Assembly (NCBI GenBank): GCA_016874875.1
Contig: VGTA01000200.1
Location: 1 to 6,400, forward strand
Reading direction: 5' to 3'
Length of the DNA stretch: 6,400 nucleotides
Source: Deltaproteobacteria bacterium
GTDB lineage: Bacteria > Myxococcota_A > Bradymonadia > UBA7976 > VGTA01
The notes under the pieces are model-generated. The model had not been told where the DNA came from and did no database searches. It was given only the letters and a program-made list of their open reading frames with translations. Within the stretch, counting starts at the first letter, position 1; every line of letters starts with the position of its first letter. The position numbers and the translations under genes are program-made. Shown piece after piece: positions 1-4,147 of this stretch.

Positions 1-2298
1 CTCGACGCAGGCCGGGCCCCCCTCGCCGCGGAGGAGGCGGCGCGACTCCTCGCGCGGCACCCGCAGAGCCTCAGCGCGCGCCTCGCCCTCAGCCGCGCCC
101 TCCTGGCCAGCGGCGCGCGCCGGGAGGCGGCGGCGCGCCTTGAGGAGGTGATGGCGGCGGACGCGGCGCGCCCCGAGGCGCTCGCGCTCTGGGCGCGCCT
201 CTGCGTGGCCGCCGCCGACGCCGAGGGCCTCGACGCCGCCCTCGAGCGCCTCGCCGCCCTCGACGACGCCCCCGGCGTGGAGCTGCTCCGCCTCGAGCTG
301 CTGGTGGCGCTCGGGGCGGAGGAGGAGGCGCACGAGGGCTACGCCCGCCTCGTGGCGCGCCACCCGCTCGCCCACGACGCCCTGCGCGCCTACGCGCAGC
401 ACCTGCTCGCCGCCGACCTCCCCGAGCGCGCCCTCGAGCTCTGCGCGCGCCTGCTCGCCCACGACCCGCGCGACGCCCACGCCCGCTGCCTCGCCGCGGA
501 GGCCTGCGCCGCCGCCGGGGACGCCGCGCAGGCGCGGCGGCACCTCCGCGGCTGCGCGGAGCACCCCCGCGCGCGCCTCGTGCAGGCGCGCCTCGACCTC
601 GCGGCGGGCCGCCTCCCCGCCGCGCGCCGCGCCGCGGCCGCCCTGCTCGCCCTCAACCCCGCCGACCCCGACGCCGTGGCGCTCTCCGTGCAGTGCGCCG
701 CGCGCGCCGAGCACAACGCCGACGCGCTCCTGTCGCTCTACCAGACCCTCGACCTCGAGCGCCTCGCCGCCTCCACCCTCGCCCTGCTCGCGTTCCTGCT
801 CGGGCAGATCGAGCGCCCCGAGGAGGCCGACGAGGCGCTCGACCACCTCCTCGCGCGCCCCGCGCCGCTGCCGTTCGAGGCGGTCTACTACGCCTGCGAG
901 GCGGCGCGCGGCGCGCGGCGCGCCGACGTGCTCCTCGCCCTCACGGAGACGCCGCGGCGCGACCCCGCGGGGGAGCGCGCGCAGCAGCTCACCTTCTACC
1001 GCGCCGTGGGGCTGTGGTTCGACGGGCGCCTCGAGGAGGCGCTCGCGCTCCTCGAGGGCCTCTCGCGCGAGGCGCCGGTGGGCGTCGACGCCCTCATCGC
1101 CCTCACGGTGTGGGCCTGCGAGCTCACGCGCCCCGCCCTCGCCGCCGACGCCCTCGCCCGCCTCGTGGCGCTCGACCCCGCCGGCGAGCAGGTGGCGCCC
1201 GCGCTCCTGCGGCAGCTGCAGGGGCGCGTGGTGCTCCTCTCCGCCTCCCCCGCCGAGGCGCGCGCCGCCCTCGATGACCTCATGGCGTGGGCGGAGGAGC
1301 AGGGCGACGGCGAGGACCTCCGCGCCCTCGGCTGGGCCCTCGAGGCCGGCCTCGCCGCCGACGCCCTCGAGCGCGCGGAGGCGCTGCTCGCGGCGGGGCC
1401 CCCGCGCGCCGCCCTCTGGCTCCTCGCCGCCCGCGCCCACCGCGCCCTCGCGCAGCCCGACGCCGCCCTCTACGCCTTTGACCAGTGGCGCGCGCTGCGC
1501 GACCCCGAGCACACCGCCCCGCTCCTAGAGTGGGCGGGCCTCTTGGAGCTCAGCGGGCAGCTCGCGCGCGCCCGGGAGGCGCTCGACGCGCTCTGCGCCC
1601 TCGAGCCCGACGCCCACAGCTACCGCCTCGAGCGCGCGCTCTTCTTGACGCGCGCGGGGCAGCTCGCCGCCGCCGAGCGCGAGCTCCACGCCCTGCTCGA
1701 CGCCGCGCGCGCTGAGGACGCCGACGCTCAAGGCCCCCCCGGCGCTCAAGGCGCCCCCGACGCTCAAGACCCCCCCGACGCTCAAGACCCCCCCGACGCT
1801 CAAGGCGCCCCCACCTACGCCCGCGCCCCCCTCGGCCCCGCCGCCGAGCACGTGCTCTCGCTCCTCCTCTCGCAGGCCTACCACAGCGCTGACCTCGGCG
1901 AGCTGCACGCCCTCGTGGAGCGCCTGCTCGGGCGCCTTGGGGCGCACCCCACGCTCCGGGGCTTCTTGGGGCTGACGCTGCGCGCCCTCGGCGACCACGA
2001 CGCCTCGCTCGAGCCGCTCCGGGAGGGCGCCGCCCACGACTCGTACTTTGGGAGCGAGTACGCCCACGCGCTCTGGGAGTCCGGGGCGCGGCGCGAGGCG
2101 GTGGGGGCGCTCCTCGAGTGCGTGGAGGCCGCCCCCGACCTCCCCGAGCACCACGAGGACCTCGTGCGCTTCCTCCTTGAGCTCGAGGACGCCCAGGGCG
2201 CCCTCCACCACCTCCTCCGCCTCCAGGCGCTCGCCCCCGACGACGCTGACCTCGACGAGCTCACGCGCCTCGTCTATGAGGCCATCGGCGTCCACTGA
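1..2298 (+). CDS. TPR-repeat (tetratricopeptide) protein, 5' end outside the window
   Basis: The frame is open from the first base to a TGA at 2296, giving 765 visible residues; the start lies upstream. Residues are numbered here from base 1. The protein is almost wholly helical, with repeated helix-turn-helix units of about 34 residues that show TPR spacing (small residues in helix A, an Ala-rich helix B, and an Asp/Pro turn such as LNPADPD or LAPDDAD). The clearest units are at about residues 25-60, 128-160, 161-190, 651-680, 681-713 and 714-750. A Pro/Gln/Asp linker of five six-residue repeats (575-604) separates a long N-terminal array from the C-terminal one. No enzyme motif or membrane span is visible. 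TPR arrays are protein-binding scaffolds; the partner is unknown. GTG 148 and ATG 151 follow GAGGAG, but the spacing is too short and the TPR-like sequence continues upstream, so they are probably internal. The gene lies 18 bp before a histidine kinase in the same frame, so cotranscription is likely. The exact role is not recognised. Confidence 0.88.
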   Translation, partial: LDAGRAPLAAEEAARLLARHPQSLSARLALSRALLASGARREAAARLEEVMAADAARPEALALWARLCVAAADAEGLDAALERLAALDDAPGVELLRLELLVALGAEEEAHEGYARLVARHPLAHDALRAYAQHLLAADLPERALELCARLLAHDPRDAHARCLAAEACAAAGDAAQARRHLRGCAEHPRARLVQARLDLAAGRLPAARRAAAALLALNPADPDAVALSVQCAARAEHNADALLSLYQTLDLERLAASTLALLAFLLGQIERPEEADEALDHLLARPAPLPFEAVYYACEAARGARRADVLLALTETPRRDPAGERAQQLTFYRAVGLWFDGRLEEALALLEGLSREAPVGVDALIALTVWACELTRPALAADALARLVALDPAGEQVAPALLRQLQGRVVLLSASPAEARAALDDLMAWAEEQGDGEDLRALGWALEAGLAADALERAEALLAAGPPRAALWLLAARAHRALAQPDAALYAFDQWRALRDPEHTAPLLEWAGLLELSGQLARAREALDALCALEPDAHSYRLERALFLTRAGQLAAAERELHALLDAARAEDADAQGPPGAQGAPDAQDPPDAQDPPDAQGAPTYARAPLGPAAEHVLSLLLSQAYHSADLGELHALVERLLGRLGAHPTLRGFLGLTLRALGDHDASLEPLREGAAHDSYFGSEYAHALWESGARREAVGALLECVEAAPDLPEHHEDLVRFLLELEDAQGALHHLLRLQALAPDDADLDELTRLVYEAIGVH
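1723..1812 (+). repeat. Five 18-bp tandem repeats inside the TPR gene
   Basis: Five consecutive 18-bp units start at 1723, 1741, 1759, 1777 and 1795. Units three and four are identical (GACGCTCAAGACCCCCCC) and the others differ by a few bases. They encode DAQGPP, GAQGAP, DAQDPP, DAQDPP and DAQGAP, a flexible hydrophilic linker between helical arrays. Each unit uses GCT CAA, codons that are otherwise very rare in this gene, so the block looks recently expanded. The unit length is a multiple of three, so copy-number change would alter linker length but not frame. Confidence 0.93.
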
Positions 2299-2316
2299 CC
2301 CCCCCCTGGCGCTCCC
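2299..2316 (+). other. 18-bp gap between TPR gene and kinase gene, without a ribosome binding site
   Basis: The gap is a run of eight C (2299-2306) followed by TGGCGCTCCC. It contains no purine-rich Shine-Dalgarno sequence; the nearest GAGG is at about 2279-2282, roughly 34 nt before the kinase ATG. With both genes on one strand and so close, I infer that kinase translation depends on ribosomes arriving from the TPR gene. The gap is in frame with both genes and holds no further stop, so only the TGA at 2296 separates the two reading frames. Confidence 0.7.
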
Positions 2317-4104
2317 ATGACCCCCCCTCCCCCGCCGCCGCCGCCGCCGAGTCTCAACGAGCGCCTCTCGAGCGCCGGCCGGCAGGTGCTCCTCGGCTCC
2401 GCCGGGCTGCTGCAGCGGGCGCGCTTTGGGACCAGCGGCATCAACTGGGCCATCACGCTCACCATCTCCGCCCTCGGGCTCACCACGGGCGTGGTGGCCA
2501 TGGAGCGCTTCGTGGCCCACGAGGTGGCGCGCGAGCTCGACCTCGGGCGGGCGCAGGCGGTGGCGAGCGTCGCGCGGCGCCTAGAGGGGCGCGGCGGCGA
2601 CCTCCGCGGCGCCCTCGCCGAGGAGCTCAGGCTCACCGCGGGCCTCACGGAGCTCGTGCTCTGCGACCCCAGCGGCGCCCCCCTCGCCGCCGCCCGCGCG
2701 CAGAGCTCCGCCGCCCCCCTCACCCTCGCGGCGGTCGCCCCCCTCGCCCCCCTCCCCCCCTTCACCCCCCCCGTCAGCCGCAAGTGGAGCGCCCACCCCG
2801 GCGACCTCCACGAGCGCCTCTGGGGCCCCGAGTGGGTCACCCACGAGCTCGCCGCCCCCCTGCGGCTGCGCGGCGGCGAGGGGGGCGGCGGCGAGGGGAG
2901 CGGCGGCGAGGGGCGCGCCGCTGTCCTGCTCGCGCGCTTCGACCTCCGCCCGCTACAGGCGCGCTCCGAGGCGCGCGTGCCGCTCCTGTGGGGCGTGCTC
3001 GGCGTCGTCACCTTGGTGTTCGCGCTCCTCTCGCTCACCCTCTCGCGCCACCACATCGTGCGGCCCCTGCAGTCGCTGCTCGAGTTCGTGCGCGCCCAGC
3101 GCGGCCTCAGCGCCCCGCCGCCCCCCGCCCTCCGCGAGGCCCCCCGCGAGCTGATCAGCCTCTACTGCGCCTTCCTTGAGACGCTCGAGCGCCTCAAGGA
3201 GGAGGGCAAGGCGCTCGCGCGCGTCCACCTGACGCTGCAGCACCGCGAGGGGCTCGCCACGGCGGGGCTGGTGTCGGCGAGCGTGATGCACGAGATCGGC
3301 AACCCCCTCGCCTCGGCGCTCGGGCTGCTCGACCTCCTCGCGCGCAGCGGGCAGCTGAGCGAGGCGCAGCGCGAGCTCGTCGCGCGCGCCCTGCGCGAGC
3401 TCAAGCGCATCGAGGCCACCAAGCGCCAGCTGCTCGCCCTCACCCGCCCGCCGCGCCGCCAGCTCGAGGTGGCGGCGCTGCACGACGTGGTGAGCTGGGC
3501 GCGCCAGATGCTCTCGTACCAGCCCGCGCACCGCGACGCCTGGGTGGAGGTGCTCGTGGACCCCGCGCTCAAGGTGCTCACCGACGTCGGCGCGCTCCGG
3601 CACGCCACCCTCAACCTCCTCGTGCGGGCGGCGGGCGCGCAGGGGGGGGCGGGGCACACGCGCGTGAGCGTGGAGCTCGACGCCCCCCCCCCGCCCCCCG
3701 AGCTCACGCAGCACCAGTCGCTCAGCGGCGTGTCGGCGCGCCTCGAGGGCGCGCGGCGCGGCCTGCGCCTCCACATCTCCGACGCCGGCGCCGCCGTGCG
3801 CCCCGAGCGCGCCGCGCGGCTCTTTGAGCCCTTCCGCAGCGAGGCCGACGGCGCCGGCGAGGAGGAGGGGGGTGACCCCGGGGGACTCAGCCTCGCCATC
3901 GCCGCCGCCCTCGCGCAGGAGGGCGGCGCGCTCCTGTGGCTCAACCCCGCGCCCCCGCCCGGCGCCGCCCTCGGGGGCGCCTGCTTTAGCCTGTGGCTCC
4001 CCGCCGCCCCCGCGCACGCGCCCGTGTCGAGCCAGCCCACCCCCCTCGACCTCACGGCGGTGGGCGCCGAGGACTCGCCGTCGCCCTCCTCGCGCCCCTC
4101 CTGA
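2317..4104 (+). CDS. Membrane-bound sensor histidine kinase (NtrB/HPK4-like), ATP-binding domain degenerate
   Basis: A 595-residue sensor kinase, expected to read a signal outside the inner membrane and pass phosphate to a response regulator; none is encoded here. Layout: Pro3-Pro11 at the N-terminus; membrane span about 42-62; extracytoplasmic region about 65-220 with a possible Cache/PAS-like strand (ELVLCDPSG, 112-120) and a Gly/Glu repeat at 186-200; second span about 221-242; HAMP-like linker with RPL at 249-251; coiled segment; H-box VMHEIGNPL with the phospho-acceptor His325, Glu326, Asn329 and Pro330; then the HATPase domain. The N-box reads LNLLVRAAGA: Asn433 is kept, but the Mg-binding Asn expected at 437 is Arg. 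The G1 box is DAGAAV (489-494) instead of DxGxG. The F-box LFEPF (502-506) is good. The G2 box is GGLSLAI (522-528), with Ser525 where Gly is usual. The product may therefore be a weak or inactive kinase. The tail after about 570 looks disordered. ATG 2317 is the only ATG before residue 62 and the frame is closed at 2296, but no ribosome binding site supports it. Confidence 0.9.
   Translation: MTPPPPPPPPPSLNERLSSAGRQVLLGSAGLLQRARFGTSGINWAITLTISALGLTTGVVAMERFVAHEVARELDLGRAQAVASVARRLEGRGGDLRGALAEELRLTAGLTELVLCDPSGAPLAAARAQSSAAPLTLAAVAPLAPLPPFTPPVSRKWSAHPGDLHERLWGPEWVTHELAAPLRLRGGEGGGGEGSGGEGRAAVLLARFDLRPLQARSEARVPLLWGVLGVVTLVFALLSLTLSRHHIVRPLQSLLEFVRAQRGLSAPPPPALREAPRELISLYCAFLETLERLKEEGKALARVHLTLQHREGLATAGLVSASVMHEIGNPLASALGLLDLLARSGQLSEAQRELVARALRELKRIEATKRQLLALTRPPRRQLEVAALHDVVSWARQMLSYQPAHRDAWVEVLVDPALKVLTDVGALRHATLNLLVRAAGAQGGAGHTRVSVELDAPPPPPELTQHQSLSGVSARLEGARRGLRLHISDAGAAVRPERAARLFEPFRSEADGAGEEEGGDPGGLSLAIAAALAQEGGALLWLNPAPPPGAALGGACFSLWLPAAPAHAPVSSQPTPLDLTAVGAEDSPSPSSRPS
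2332..2349 (+). repeat. CCG trinucleotide repeat (six units) at the start of the kinase gene
   Basis: Six CCG codons follow ACC CCC CCT CCC, so residues 3-11 of the kinase are nine prolines in a row. The short repeat can gain or lose units without changing frame. It sits before the first membrane span, so it is not part of a folded domain. Polyproline runs are known to stall ribosomes unless EF-P acts. Confidence 0.9.
2872..2916 (+). repeat. Three 15-bp tandem repeats in the sensor region of the kinase
   Basis: Three units each begin GGCGGCGAGGGG and end GGC, AGC or CGC (starts 2872, 2887, 2902). They encode GGEGG, GGEGS and GGEGR, kinase residues 186-200. This makes a flexible acidic glycine loop in the extracytoplasmic region about 20 residues before the second membrane span. 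The length is a multiple of three, so copy-number variation would keep the frame. Confidence 0.88.
3683..3692 (+). repeat. Ten-C homopolymer within the kinase gene
   Basis: Ten consecutive C lie at 3683-3692, followed by G and six more C. They encode a proline run between the N-box and the G1 box of the ATP-binding domain. It is the longest homopolymer I see in the window; others are 9 C at 6014-6022, and runs of 8 at 2299-2306, 2765-2772 and 3642-3649 (G). Gain or loss of one base would shift the frame and remove the rest of the ATP-binding domain. Confidence 0.9.
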
Positions 4105-4111
4105 CCCGCGT

Positions 4112-4147
4112 CCCGCTCAGCGCCCTGCTCAGCGCCCCGCTCAGCGC
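4112..4147. repeat. Three 12-bp tandem repeats across the convergent gene ends
   Basis: The units are CCCGCTCAGCGC (4112-4123), CCTGCTCAGCGC (4124-4135) and CCCGCTCAGCGC (4136-4147). They fill most of the 36-bp gap between the kinase stop (4102-4104) and the lipoprotein stop (4141-4143); the last unit contains the lipoprotein stop codon. On the minus strand each unit carries TGA in the same frame, so the lipoprotein gene has three in-frame stops 12 bp apart. The units are direct repeats, with no long inverted stem or T-tract, so I do not call a terminator here. Confidence 0.9.

Noticed and set aside
148..153. GTG and ATG preceded by GAGGAG as the true start of the TPR gene
   Set aside because: The purine run touches the GTG and lies only 3 nt from the ATG, too close for a normal Shine-Dalgarno sequence, and the open frame with TPR-like helices continues upstream to base 1.
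2299..2306. C8 run as a phase-variable promoter element
   Set aside because: It lies in an 18-bp gap within a likely operon with no promoter boxes around it; in this base composition such runs are common.
1525..2520. Open frame of 331 codons on the minus strand across the end of the TPR gene and the kinase start
   Set aside because: It overlaps two convincing plus-strand genes, lacks any family motif, and its regular stretches are only the antisense reading of the 18-bp repeat.
2953..4055. Two long minus-strand frames opposite the kinase
   Set aside because: Composition follows from the complement of kinase codons; the plus strand has the H-box, F-box and membrane spans.
4105..4147. Rho-independent terminator between the convergent genes
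   Set aside because: The repeat is direct rather than inverted; only a 4-bp palindrome with no real loop exists, and there is no T-tract on either strand.
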